Shown here: piece by piece, positions 45,509-54,518 of the stretch
Position numbering within the stretch: position 1 is the stretch's first letter
Layout of the letters: every line of letters begins with the position of its first letter
Source: Rhizobium grahamii CCGE 502
GTDB taxonomy: Bacteria; Pseudomonadota; Alphaproteobacteria; Rhizobiales; Rhizobiaceae
Length of the DNA: 64,000 nt
Reading direction: 5' to 3'
Assembly (NCBI RefSeq): GCF_000298315.2
Contig: NZ_AEYE02000017.1
Coordinates: 21,617-85,616 of the forward strand
Notes under the pieces: generated by a model
Database searches by the model: none
Told to the model about the DNA's origin: nothing
The model's input: the letters and a program-made list of their open reading frames with translations, nothing else
Position numbers and translations under genes: made by a program

Positions 45509-46246
45509 ATGTTGGATGTCGAGGGGCTTGCGCGCACTAGGCGCTATGTTACACGCTGGGTTCGGTATCAGCTGGCAGGGCCGCGAGTTACGCATTTTGA
45601 GCGCGACTTTCTCGGGAAGACGGTCGTAGTTTCTGGCTCCGCGCCCGTCTCCACCAAACCCCGGGGCTGGGACGATTCATTTCGCGTTTTGACCATAAAC
45701 GCCTCCCAAATGGCGGTTCAGGGTTGGTTAAGTCAGCCGCCTGATGTGACATTGATACAGTTCAATCAGGTTGAAGGCCTCAACCCCGCGGCAGTCGAGG
45801 TTCGCCGCGTATTGCAGCATCAGAAAACCGGACTTCTTTGTATTCTCAACTGGCGACACGAGCGGGAGCGGCTCGTGAATGGACTCCAGGCTTTCGATTA
45901 TCGCTACGACGAGCTGTCCCTGATCAGTCGCCATGAGAGGATCGCCCTCATGCATCGAATGACAGGAAAATTGAATCTGGAACTCGAAGGGGAAGCCAAG
46001 TGGTCAAACGGCATTGTCGGCGCGGCGCTTGCTTTAGCAAGCGGCGCAGCAAACGTGGTCCTCACTGCCATCGACCCGCTCTCCAAGGGCCACAAATACA
46101 ACTCACTTGATCTCTCCCGCATGCATCAGGAAACGGATCTGCAAGCCCTGCGGATCTTTCGCGAGCGACGGTTGCCAGTGTTCACAGCTGATCCAAACGT
46201 GGCGCAATCGATCGACTTGCCTCTTTGGGAGCCGCGATCGCGCTAG
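45509..46246 (+). CDS. Hypothetical protein of the glycan locus, possible glycosyltransferase
   Basis: A 245-residue soluble protein: FERDFLGKTVVVSGSAPVST, PDVTLIQFNQVEGLNPAAVE, and KWSNGIVGAALALASGAANV with VLTAIDPLSKGHKY. The GKTVVVSGSAP start and the SNGIVGAALAL..GA..V segment recall the sialyltransferase-like (GT29/GT42) layout of a donor-binding loop followed by a small-residue helix, but key residues were not established. ATG 45509 has AGGAATT upstream. Confidence 0.55.
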   Translation: MLDVEGLARTRRYVTRWVRYQLAGPRVTHFERDFLGKTVVVSGSAPVSTKPRGWDDSFRVLTINASQMAVQGWLSQPPDVTLIQFNQVEGLNPAAVEVRRVLQHQKTGLLCILNWRHERERLVNGLQAFDYRYDELSLISRHERIALMHRMTGKLNLELEGEAKWSNGIVGAALALASGAANVVLTAIDPLSKGHKYNSLDLSRMHQETDLQALRIFRERRLPVFTADPNVAQSIDLPLWEPRSR

Positions 46247-46588
46247 GTTTTTCGCACACAGTCTACCCAGTCGCGCCGGAGCGCAAAACAGATGCGGCCT
46301 CGGATCGCGCCTCTCCGGACATGGCCGCGACAAGTATTCTTCACATCTGGCTTAGTATTCACACTCGATTCATCGATCCCCGGCGACTTGCAGCATGCGG
46401 GCAGTAAGCTTGCGGCGGACCGCTATCGAAAACGCTCCCATGTAGCATGCTGAACATTTCTGTTTGCCTCGGAATGGCGTCCCGGAACGCCTGTTGTTTC
46501 AGGTGCTGATGTAACAGGTTGGGATAAGACGTCAAAACTGTCCGTGGTAAATAGACATGGCCGGTAAAAACCGGTAACAACAGGATCC
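46247..46588. other. Intergenic stretch of about 340 bases
   Basis: No convincing ORF. It should hold the promoter of the KpsF/KdsD-like gene; no clear -35/-10 pair was found. Confidence 0.3.
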
Positions 46589-47583
46589 ATGATCAAGGCA
46601 GCACTAAGTGTCATCGAAGATGGCGTTCTGGAGTCTGCGAAGCGGACGCTTGGCACAGAGAGACGCGCACTTGAGGCCTTGGAGCGTGCTTTGGGCGGCG
46701 GACTTGCAGACCCGTTTCAGCGTGCGGTCGAAACAATCAGCGGCATTACCGGTCGGGTTATTGTTACCGGCGTCGGCAAGAGTGGTCATATAGCGGTCAA
46801 GATCGCCGCGACGCTGGCTTCGACGGGCACGCCAGCCTTCTTCGTCCACGCTGCTGAGGCCAATCATGGTGATCTGGGAATGATCGGCCCGAGCGATGTT
46901 GTTCTTGCCTTGTCGAAGGGCGGGGAAAGCGCCGAAATTCGGGGCATCGTTTCCTATGCACGCCGTTTCTCGATTCCACTGATCGCCGTCACCTGCTCGG
47001 AAAAGTCATCGTTGGCATCAGCCTCCGACATTATTTTGCTGATGCCTAACGAGGCGGAAGCGTGCCCGCATGGACTTGCTCCTACGACGTCGACGTTGAT
47101 GCAGCTCGCTATGGGCGACGCGCTGGCAATCGCACTTTTGGAAAAACGCGGCTTTACGGCGCGGGATTTTCATGTTTTTCATCCTGGTGGAAAGCTCGGT
47201 GCGAGCCTCCGCCACGTCGCTGATGTCATGCACGGGGCGATCGCGTACCGTTGGTGGCGAGAGGAACGTCTGTCCCGGAGGCCATCTCGACACTCTCACG
47301 CAAGCACTTCGGTTGCGTTGGAATCATAGAGGATGACGGCCGTCTTTGCGGCATTGTGACGGAGGGAGACCTGGCTCGGAATCTAAGGCGCGATCTCTCC
47401 GCGCTGCTAGTCGATGATATTATGACCCGAACGCCGAAAACGGTGAAGCCGTCGCTATTGGTGACTGCGGCGCTGGCGATCCTCAATCAGCATAGCATCG
47501 GAGCTCTTATCGTCATCGATGACGAGAACCGTCCGATCGGGCTCGTGCACTTTCATGATCTCCTTAGGATCGGACTTGTATGA
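46589..47583 (+). pseudogene. kdsD: Arabinose-5-phosphate isomerase (KpsF/KdsD), frameshifted before the CBS domains
   Basis: The first frame encodes the SIS isomerase domain: GRVIVTGVGKSGHIAVKIAA, LASTGTPAFFVHAAEANHGD, LSKGGESAEIRGIVSYAR and FHPGGKLGASLRHVADVMH. After about 47234 the other frame continues with GDRVPLVARGTSVPEAISTL, SRKHFGCVGIIEDDGRLCGI and FHDLLRIGLV, two CBS domains. One base is missing in or next to a GGGG run. The corrected protein would be about 331 residues, normal for the family, which makes arabinose-5-phosphate for Kdo. The SIS domain alone might retain activity, and a sequencing error is possible. Confidence 0.88.
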
Positions 47584-47792
47584 CCGAGTTGCGGAACGGT
47601 GGCTACAGTCGGGGAGGATATTGCTCGGGTCATATGCTGAACTGCAGCTCGCATGTTGATCTCTCCAATAGTCAGCGAAGGAGGAGGTCGCTACGAGGAT
47701 CTTGCGTCGAGCTCTTCATAGATTGCCTCTGGCTGCGTCGGTGTACGCCTCCATCGCAAATGGTGACCGCGTGTATGGCACAGCATGAGCAT

Positions 47793-48662
47793 TTACTTCC
47801 CTTCCATTGCGTCCCATCGCCGCTGCTTACGCGTCCTAGGCTTTAGTTTCTTGTAAGTTCTATCGATGAAACGGAGGAACCTCGTCACCTGCATCAACCT
47901 GTCGACGATCGAGCTCAGATTCACGAGACGCTCCGACAGCACCTCGTTCGCCGTCAGTGCAATTTCGCCCGGAGAGTATTCAGGAAAGTGTTCTGACAGG
48001 TCGGCATAAGGATTTGTACGCTCGCGGCCCAGAATGTCGATCTTCCCACGTCGATACATTAGCCGCAGGACGACCTGCTCAAACGTCCAGTCATGAACGT
48101 CGAGCACCTGATAACGCTCACTTCGCTTTGACGAGAAGCCAGCCAGGGTGATTGTTGCCGGAAGCTGGAGGTTGGCGAGCCAGAAGCACAGCGCAAATCC
48201 GCTCGTCGGAAAACTAGTCGTCGGATAGAACGGAGCAAATACGGCGGTGAGATCCAAATGCCTGACCGTCACACCTCCAAACTCGGAAGCCGGGCTAAAC
48301 TTTTCGCGATCACCAATTGCCATATTGATGATCCCGAGGAAGCTATCTTTGTCGAAGTATTGGAGAACCCTCGATACTTTTCCGCTTTTGACGAGGTTTG
48401 CTCCCAATGTACCGCTTCGCGACACCAGAATGGCACTGCGCGTGAACGGTTTGCTCAGGACCTTGTAAACCTTGTTGAAGAAAATGAAGAGCGTCGTCTC
48501 CGGAAATCGGGAGACAAGCTCATTGATGTCAACCTCGTCGCTGTTAGCAACCAGGACGATGTTACTATATCCGACAAAAAACGATCGCCAGTCTTCCGAG
48601 TCGATTCCTGAGGGAACTGTGTACGTTGCATCTGAACTGCTGAGGTCAGGGCTACTCATCAT
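47793..48662 (-). CDS. Glycan-locus protein, GT29-like glycosyltransferase candidate
   Basis: A 289-residue soluble protein: FFVGYSNIVLVANSDEVDIN, ETTLFIFFNKVYKVL, PTSGFALCFWLANLQLPATI with TLAGFSSKRSERYQV, and DVHDWTFEQVVLRLMYRRGK. The order of a NIVLVANS loop, an F-N element and PTSGF followed by an AGF...HDW segment resembles bacterial proteins related to GT29 sialyltransferases. Assignment is tentative. The ATG overlaps the preceding stop (TGATG), so it is coupled to the acetyltransferase-like gene. Confidence 0.55.
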   Translation of the reverse strand: MMSSPDLSSSDATYTVPSGIDSEDWRSFFVGYSNIVLVANSDEVDINELVSRFPETTLFIFFNKVYKVLSKPFTRSAILVSRSGTLGANLVKSGKVSRVLQYFDKDSFLGIINMAIGDREKFSPASEFGGVTVRHLDLTAVFAPFYPTTSFPTSGFALCFWLANLQLPATITLAGFSSKRSERYQVLDVHDWTFEQVVLRLMYRRGKIDILGRERTNPYADLSEHFPEYSPGEIALTANEVLSERLVNLSSIVDRLMQVTRFLRFIDRTYKKLKPRTRKQRRWDAMEGK

Positions 48663-49247
48663 CAACCTTGCGTGTCATCTTGCTGCCTAAACCCCTGCAT
48701 CGGAACCTGGCGATCATTGGTTTTTTGTTTTTCCATCCTCGATTTTACAAGGCGCGCGGGCGCTCCCACATACACACCATAGGGTTCCGTTGCGCCCTTT
48801 ACCACGCTGTTCGCCCCAATAACGGTACCACGAGCGATATTTGAGCCCGCAAGCACTTTGGCGCCCGCGCCTATCCATACATCGTCACTGATCACAATAG
48901 CTTCTTTCCTGATGGATTGCTCGCGTATCGGGATCGTCGGATCTTCGTAGTTGTGCTCCAATGCAGCTACGACGACGTGTGCGGCAATGCGCACGCTGTC
49001 ACCGATGCTAAATGCCACCATGACCCAACAGAATGGAGTAGTCATTTAAGGAAACATTATTTCCTATTTTGATGTGCCCACTCTGTGCATCGATGACAAC
49101 ACCGCAACGGGTAGTAAACCTGTCGCCAATTTCTATTGGCCCTCTGCCTCGGAAGCGAGCCCAATAGCGCATATTCGGCCCTCTACCGATGCGTACGGAG
49201 CGCCGCGAAAGCATCCAGCGAAGTTTGATTAGATAGCCGAGATTCAA
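48662..49247 (-). pseudogene. Hexapeptide-repeat acetyltransferase, frameshifted
   Basis: The first frame (from 49247) gives the start of a left-handed beta-helix acyltransferase: IEIGDRFTTRCGVVIDAQSG, HIKIGNNVSLNDYSILLGHG, then a stop. The second frame gives the rest: SIGDSVRIAAHVVVAALEHN, DDVWIGAGAKVLAGSNIARG, VIGANSVVKGATEPYGVYVG. One extra T at about 49010-49012 separates the halves. The corrected protein of about 194 residues would resemble WcaF/maltose-acetyltransferase-type enzymes that acetylate sugars, with the catalytic His probably in ALEHNY. It is the middle gene of a minus-strand operon. Confidence 0.85.
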
Positions 49248-49250
49248 ATG

Positions 49251-49949
49251 TCACACCGGCCCAAACTGAGGATCGATCGCCAGCGCCTTGTCGAGCCACT
49301 TCTCCGCATAATCGACGTCCTGCCAGTTTTTGAACCACGGACCTCCATTGGTGTAGTGAACACCCTTGGGATAGCCGGCCGACGGCTTTGAACTCCAGCC
49401 TTCCAGCCAGTTCCACTCTTCCGGAATTTCCCCGATTGCGCTGTCAGCCGCCCACTGAAGGCGATGCAGAAACGCACCAGTTTCAGCGTTGATTAGTTCC
49501 GGCGTCAACTTGCGAGTGGAGGGATGGGCACAATTGAAGAGCATGAACGACGACCAGTTCTTGCGCGGGTACGTCGTCTGGATCTTTCCATCCATCTTTA
49601 CACCTTCCTTTGGCGTGTAGTCATGGTGGACACAAGCAACGGCCTGATCCTCATTGCGGTATTGCAGCAGATCAGCGACGTCGCCAAAGAACAGGAAATC
49701 GCAATCGCAAAACAAGGCCCAGCCTTTGTAATCGGCCAGCCACGGCGTGAAAAAGCGAGAATAGGTGAACTCGGTTGAGGCAAGCGGATCTACAGAGCGC
49801 GTATAAACGCCGCGGTCAACGAGGTCCTGCAGCTTGATCGGATGAACGTCGACGTCGATCGACGCATTTTCGAGCAGCGATTCCTTCGCCACCTGATAGG
49901 CAATATCTTCGCGGGAATCCCAACCAATATAGACCGACAGTTCCGCCAT
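49251..49949 (-). CDS. Glycosyltransferase-like protein (GT8-like fold)
   Basis: A 232-residue protein: AELSVYIGWDSREDIAYQVA, SRFFTPWLADYKGWALFCDC, DFLFFGDVADLLQYRNEDQA (DCD metal motif), SSFMLFNCAHPSTRKLTPEL and YTNGGPWFKNW. The DxD in FCDCDF and the NxxxHP segment suit a nucleotide-sugar-dependent transferase. ATG 49949 has AAGGAG upstream. First gene of the minus-strand operon with the acetyltransferase and the GT29-like gene. Confidence 0.8.
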   Translation of the reverse strand: MAELSVYIGWDSREDIAYQVAKESLLENASIDVDVHPIKLQDLVDRGVYTRSVDPLASTEFTYSRFFTPWLADYKGWALFCDCDFLFFGDVADLLQYRNEDQAVACVHHDYTPKEGVKMDGKIQTTYPRKNWSSFMLFNCAHPSTRKLTPELINAETGAFLHRLQWAADSAIGEIPEEWNWLEGWSSKPSAGYPKGVHYTNGGPWFKNWQDVDYAEKWLDKALAIDPQFGPV

Positions 49950-50389
49950 ACGTGTTCTCCTTGCATTGGTTCGGGGAAGGTGGACGATGAAGGATTGCAA
50001 AGCTAATAGACGAGTAGATCGCCGGCGTGAAGGCTTGTGTATAAGCAATTCACGAAAATACTCCGTCGGAGATGCTCAACCTCCCACTGCAGAAGCATGC
50101 ACGGAATAGCATTCCGGCAATAACCGCTACCGCGCGCTGAACGCCCGCCCTGCGCTAGGACCATGCATCTGACGTACCTCAGCACAAGGCTTCTATATCC
50201 GTGAGTTCACTTTTCCACTGCTTTTGCCGGGACTCAAGGTTGCACTTAGTTGGCAGGAAGAGTTGGGAGTCGACTTCTGCGATATCAGACGATATAGAGC
50301 ACCCCAAAATGCGGCGCGGCGATGTTTGTCCAAAGTCACGGCAAAGGGTTGCCAACAGATGCGGACCCGCCCTCTACTGCGGAGTAAAG
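49950..50389. other. Divergent intergenic region of about 440 bases
   Basis: It separates the minus-strand GT8-like operon from gmd. The gmd frame is open upstream to 50201 but without family similarity. Promoters for both directions must lie here; no certain boxes seen. Confidence 0.4.
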
Positions 50390-51481
50390 ATGACAAAGAA
50401 GGTGGCGCTTATAACCGGGATCACTGGTCAGGACGGAGCCTATCTGGCGGAGTTCCTGCTTAACAAAGGATATTCGGTTCACGGCATTCGGCGCCGAACG
50501 TCCTTGTTTAACACGGATCGAATCGACCACCTTTATCACGATCCACATGATGTCGGGGTCGATCTGACTCTGCATCATGGCGACCTGACCGACTCATCGA
50601 GCCTCACGCGGATCATTCAGCTCGTTCAACCAGACGAGATCTACAATCTTGCTGCCCAGAGCCACGTTGCTGTTTCCTTTGAAGAGCCTGAATACACGGC
50701 CAATTCGGACGCCATTGGAGCACTGAGAATTCTCGAAGCGATCAGGATCCTCGGTCTGCAAAAGAAGACCCGTTTTTACCAGGCGTCTACCTCAGAGCTC
50801 TACGGCTTGGTGCAGGAAGTTCCCCAGAGAGAGACGACGCCCTTCTATCCGAGATCGCCTTATGCGGTTGCTAAGCTCTATGCGTATTGGATCACCGTGA
50901 ACTACCGCGAAGCGTACGGAATTTACGCTTGCAACGGGATTCTCTTTAACCATGAGTCTCCCAATCGCGGCGAAACGTTCGTGACGCGCAAGATCACGCG
51001 TGCGCTCGCCCGAATTAAACTAGGATCCCAAAAGACCCTGTTCCTGGGAAATCTCGATGCGCTCCGGGACTGGGGACATGCGCGCGACTATGTCGAGATG
51101 CAGTGGCTCATGCTTCAGCAGCAGGCAGCCGAGGATTTTGTCATCGCCACCGGTGAACAGCATTCAGTGCGGGAGTTCGTGGAGCTTGCTGGCAAGGAAG
51201 TCGGCCTTTCTATCCGGTGGGAGGGTGAAGGTGTCGATGAGAAGGGCTACGACACAGAGACAGGCGCCTGTATTGTCGCTGTCGATCCTCGCTATTTCAG
51301 GCCCGCGGAAGTAGAGACTCTGCTGGGTGATCCATCCAAGGCGAAAGAAAAACTCGGATGGTCCCCCAAGACAAGCTTTATCGAGCTTGTTAAGGAAATG
51401 GCTGCCGAGGACCTGAAGAGCGCACAGCGCGAAAAGTTCCTGGCTGAAAGCGGCTACGAATCGTTTCTTCGCAAAGAGTAG
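50390..51481 (+). CDS. gmd: GDP-mannose 4,6-dehydratase
   Basis: A 363-residue short-chain-dehydrogenase-type enzyme. NADP-binding loop [20 protein letters not shown], then [18 protein letters not shown], catalytic [12 protein letters not shown] with Tyr/Lys near 158/162, and [20 protein letters not shown], all classic Gmd motifs. It converts GDP-mannose to GDP-4-keto-6-deoxymannose. GGAG lies five bases before ATG 50390. Two bases separate it from the aminotransferase gene that would use its product. Confidence 0.96.
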   Translation: MTKKVALITGITGQDGAYLAEFLLNKGYSVHGIRRRTSLFNTDRIDHLYHDPHDVGVDLTLHHGDLTDSSSLTRIIQLVQPDEIYNLAAQSHVAVSFEEPEYTANSDAIGALRILEAIRILGLQKKTRFYQASTSELYGLVQEVPQRETTPFYPRSPYAVAKLYAYWITVNYREAYGIYACNGILFNHESPNRGETFVTRKITRALARIKLGSQKTLFLGNLDALRDWGHARDYVEMQWLMLQQQAAEDFVIATGEQHSVREFVELAGKEVGLSIRWEGEGVDEKGYDTETGACIVAVDPRYFRPAEVETLLGDPSKAKEKLGWSPKTSFIELVKEMAAEDLKSAQREKFLAESGYESFLRKE

Positions 51482-51483
51482 TT

Positions 51484-52608
51484 ATGTCCCGTATTCCCGT
51501 ATATGAGCCCCAACTCGGCGGAAACGTATCCGCCTACGTGAACGAATGTCTCTCGACGGGTTGGATCTCGTCACGGGGCCAGTTCATTTCAAAATTTGAA
51601 GACGCATTCGCGCACTATGTCGGCGCGGAAGCGGCGACAACAGTGTCAAATGGCACTGTCGCTATTCACCTCGCTCTCGAGGCGCTGGGCATAGGGCCGG
51701 GAGACGAAGTCATCGTTCCCAGCTTCACGTACATTGCTTCGGTCAACACAATACTTCAGACGGGCGCGCGGCCTGTTTTTGTGGATTCGCTCGATGCCAC
51801 GCTCCAAGTCGATCCTGTCTTGATCGAGGCGGCAATTACCCCGCGAACCAAAGCGATAATGGTTGTCCATCTGTATGGCCATCCCTGCGATATGGATGCG
51901 ATCGTTGAAATATGTCATCGCCGCGGTCTTCTATTGGTCGAAGATTGTGCCGAAGCCTTTGGCACGCGATGGAAGGGACAACATGTCGGCACCTTTGGTG
52001 ATGCTGCAACGTTCAGCTTCTTCGGAAACAAGACAATAACGACGGGTGAAGGCGGTATGGTCTTGGCTCGCGATCACGGCGTCATGGAGAAGTGCCGGCG
52101 ACTGAAGAGCCAGGGTGTTTCGCCCATGCGCGAATACTGGCACGATATGATGGCATTCAACTATCGCATGACGAACATACAAGCGGCGATCGGCTTGGCC
52201 CAGCTCGAACTCGCGGAGGATTTCCTGCAGCGGAAATCCAAGATCGCTCAATACTACGCGGCGCGGTTCAACGGCTTGCCCGCACGTACTCATGCTCCCG
52301 TCGGCGATGTCACGCATTCTTACTGGATGTGTTCGCTCATCTTGGATCAAGCAGAGGTGAGAGATCCTTTGCGTTCCCATCTAAACGAACGGAAAATCGA
52401 GACTCGACCATTCTTTCCTATGGCGCACCGAATGCCGCATTGCCGGACAGATCAAGTGCTGCCGATCGGTGAGAATTTGAGCGTTCGAGGCATAAACTTG
52501 CCTAGTTACCCGGGTCTCACAGACGAGCAACTTAATCACATCTGTGGATCGGTATGCGAATTCTTTAATCTACCGCAGCTTGAACGGGCGGAGCAAGTAC
52601 TTGCTTGA
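51484..52608 (+). CDS. per: GDP-perosamine synthase-like aminotransferase (DegT/DnrJ/EryC1 family)
   Basis: A 374-residue PLP-dependent sugar aminotransferase. IPVYEPQLGGNVSAYVNECL and STGWISSRGQFISKFEDAFA at the start; VEDCAEAFGTRWKGQHVGTF; and PLP-lysine segment FSFFGNKTITTGEGGM with Lys near 183. Length and the position right behind gmd favour perosamine synthase (Per/RfbE), acting on GDP-4-keto-6-deoxymannose. Substrate is inferred from context. Confidence 0.88.
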   Translation: MSRIPVYEPQLGGNVSAYVNECLSTGWISSRGQFISKFEDAFAHYVGAEAATTVSNGTVAIHLALEALGIGPGDEVIVPSFTYIASVNTILQTGARPVFVDSLDATLQVDPVLIEAAITPRTKAIMVVHLYGHPCDMDAIVEICHRRGLLLVEDCAEAFGTRWKGQHVGTFGDAATFSFFGNKTITTGEGGMVLARDHGVMEKCRRLKSQGVSPMREYWHDMMAFNYRMTNIQAAIGLAQLELAEDFLQRKSKIAQYYAARFNGLPARTHAPVGDVTHSYWMCSLILDQAEVRDPLRSHLNERKIETRPFFPMAHRMPHCRTDQVLPIGENLSVRGINLPSYPGLTDEQLNHICGSVCEFFNLPQLERAEQVLA

Positions 52609-53383
52609 TTACGCAAAGGGAATATGGATGGCCCGGTATTTCTGGGTCCATCTCATGATGTCTGATCTTAGGGCACGTTGGAGAAGGTCGTTCTTTGGCA
52701 TATTCTGGTCGATGCTACAGCCGCTAGGTTTGACCATCCTTATCTCAATCGTGTTCAGCCGAATTTTCAAATCCTCGATCGCAGAGTACGCGCCATACAT
52801 TCTCTCCGGCGTAATTATCTGGGAATATATCGTTTTCAACGTGACAGGCGGTGCTTTGGCGTTTGTCCAGGCGGATGCGTACATAAAACAGACCCGGCAT
52901 CCGCTGGCGATCTACACCCTGCGAAACGTCCTGTCCGGGATGATAATACTCGCCCTCGCCGGTGTAAGCTTAATCGGCTGGGTACTGGTGGTCATGCCGC
53001 AAAACTTCGGATGGTGTTGGCTTGCTGCGCTTTCCGTTTTCCCGCTTATCGGAATGATCGTATGGCCGTGGGCGACAATGATGGCCTACTTTTCGGCAAG
53101 GTTTCGCGACTTGCCGCACGCGCTTGGGCTCATTCTTCAAGCAATCTGGTTTGTATCGCCGGTTTATTTCGAGGCCTCAGTATTTCGCAACGGCAACCTT
53201 CACGTGCTGCTCGACTATAATCCAATCTATCATCTGCTTCAAATCGTTCGCGCCCCCTTACTTCACGGCGAATGGCCGACCGCCGCCAACTATTTGTGGT
53301 GCCTCGCTGCTGCATTCATCTTGGCAGGCGTCACAATCGTTGTTGGCAGACGTGCAGAAAAGCGGGTGATCTTTTACCTATGA
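52601..53383 (+). CDS. wzm: ABC-2 type polysaccharide exporter, permease (Wzm)
   Basis: A 260-residue inner-membrane protein with six predicted membrane segments, starting after the amphipathic MARYFWVHLMMSDLRARWRR. Family motifs: SFFGIFWSMLQPLGLTIL, GVIIWEYIVFNVTGGALAFV and YFSARFRDLPHALGLILQAI. I favour TTG 52601 (GGAG seven bases upstream), overlapping the aminotransferase stop by eight bases; ATG 52628 is the alternative. With Wzt it exports an undecaprenyl-linked glycan. Confidence 0.9.
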   Translation: MLDYAKGIWMARYFWVHLMMSDLRARWRRSFFGIFWSMLQPLGLTILISIVFSRIFKSSIAEYAPYILSGVIIWEYIVFNVTGGALAFVQADAYIKQTRHPLAIYTLRNVLSGMIILALAGVSLIGWVLVVMPQNFGWCWLAALSVFPLIGMIVWPWATMMAYFSARFRDLPHALGLILQAIWFVSPVYFEASVFRNGNLHVLLDYNPIYHLLQIVRAPLLHGEWPTAANYLWCLAAAFILAGVTIVVGRRAEKRVIFYL

Positions 53384-54126
53384 CAAACAAGATTGTGTTG
53401 AGCGACGTAAATCTTCACTATGCCTCCGTCGCTTTCAAAGAACGCTCCCTGAAGACAATGCTCGCATCCTTGGTACAGAGCCCTGGAGCGCGGCAGGCAA
53501 TCGCGGACATCCATGCATTGAAGGATGTAAGCTTGAGCATTGTTCCGGGCGAGCGAGTGGGGCTGCTTGGGCATAACGGTGCTGGAAAAAGCACGTTCCT
53601 CAAGATGGTGGCGGGGCTATATCCCATTTCGTCGGGTAGAAGAACTGTTGAGGGTACGGTCAGATCTTTATTCGATATAAGCCTCGGATTCGAGCCCGAT
53701 GCCACTGGCCGGGAAAACATTCTCTATCGTGGCTTGCTTCTGGGGCTCACGCCAAAGTTCATGCGATCTATCGAAAGTGAGATCGTCGAGTTCGCCGATA
53801 TAGGCGAGTTCATCGATTACCCAATCAAGACCTATTCTGCCGGCATGCAGGTGCGCCTCGCGTTTGCGATCTCAACTGCGGTCGGCGGAGATATTCTGTT
53901 GCTGGATGAAGTGATTGGGGCTGGTGATGCAAACTTTATGATTAAGGCGCGCAAGCGCATTGGAGAGCTTGTAGAGAAGGCCGAAATACTATTGTTGGCT
54001 TCACATGATTTCCACACCTTGCAATCCATTTGCAGGCGGGGGTTGGTCTTCCATCACGGTCAGATTATCTTCGATGGGGAAATTCAGGACGCAGTTAATC
54101 ACTACAAAAAAGTGAACCATGTCTGA
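53380..54126 (+). CDS. wzt: ABC-2 type polysaccharide exporter, ATPase (Wzt/KpsT type)
   Basis: A 248-residue ATPase: Walker A LLGHNGAGKSTFLKMVAGLY, IDYPIKTYSAGMQVRLAFAI (signature), Walker B DILLLDEVIGAGDANF, and H-loop LLASHDFHTL. It ends after the ABC domain and lacks the C-terminal carbohydrate-binding domain of O-antigen-type Wzt. The ATG overlaps the Wzm stop (ATGA). Confidence 0.93.
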   Translation: MTNKIVLSDVNLHYASVAFKERSLKTMLASLVQSPGARQAIADIHALKDVSLSIVPGERVGLLGHNGAGKSTFLKMVAGLYPISSGRRTVEGTVRSLFDISLGFEPDATGRENILYRGLLLGLTPKFMRSIESEIVEFADIGEFIDYPIKTYSAGMQVRLAFAISTAVGGDILLLDEVIGAGDANFMIKARKRIGELVEKAEILLLASHDFHTLQSICRRGLVFHHGQIIFDGEIQDAVNHYKKVNHV

Positions 54127-54518
54127 GACCGGTTATTGAGTAACCCTTTCGGTCTATGTCCAATCCGACGGGCCTCGTGGCGTTACGCTCGTGGATGGCG
54201 GCGGCTGACAAGGGCCGAATGCTCGCTCACAGTTACGTTCTAGTTGGACATCTTTTGCCCTCGCACTTACAAGAGTGTACATTACTGACCCTCAGGCGGG
54301 CTTCTTCAAGGGCAATTAGCCCTTTGGCGCTCGTCTATCATTGTGAATAGCTCCAGATTGTGAAACCGAGAAAGGGTCGGCCGAAGCCGGCCACCGTGGT
54401 GCCGAAGAGAAACAATCTGATATGGTTTGTTACTACAATATGCCCCTACCAAGGCCGTGGTCCCTATTCCCCACCGCATGTTTCGCGTGTAGGAGGCGTC
54501 AGGAAATGGGGGCGCTGA
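54127..54518. other. Intergenic stretch of about 390 bases
   Basis: No supported gene. A GC-rich partial repeat (GTCGGCCGAAGCCGGCCAC, about 54376-54395) could be a weak terminator. The rest should contain the promoter of the acyltransferase gene. Confidence 0.3.
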
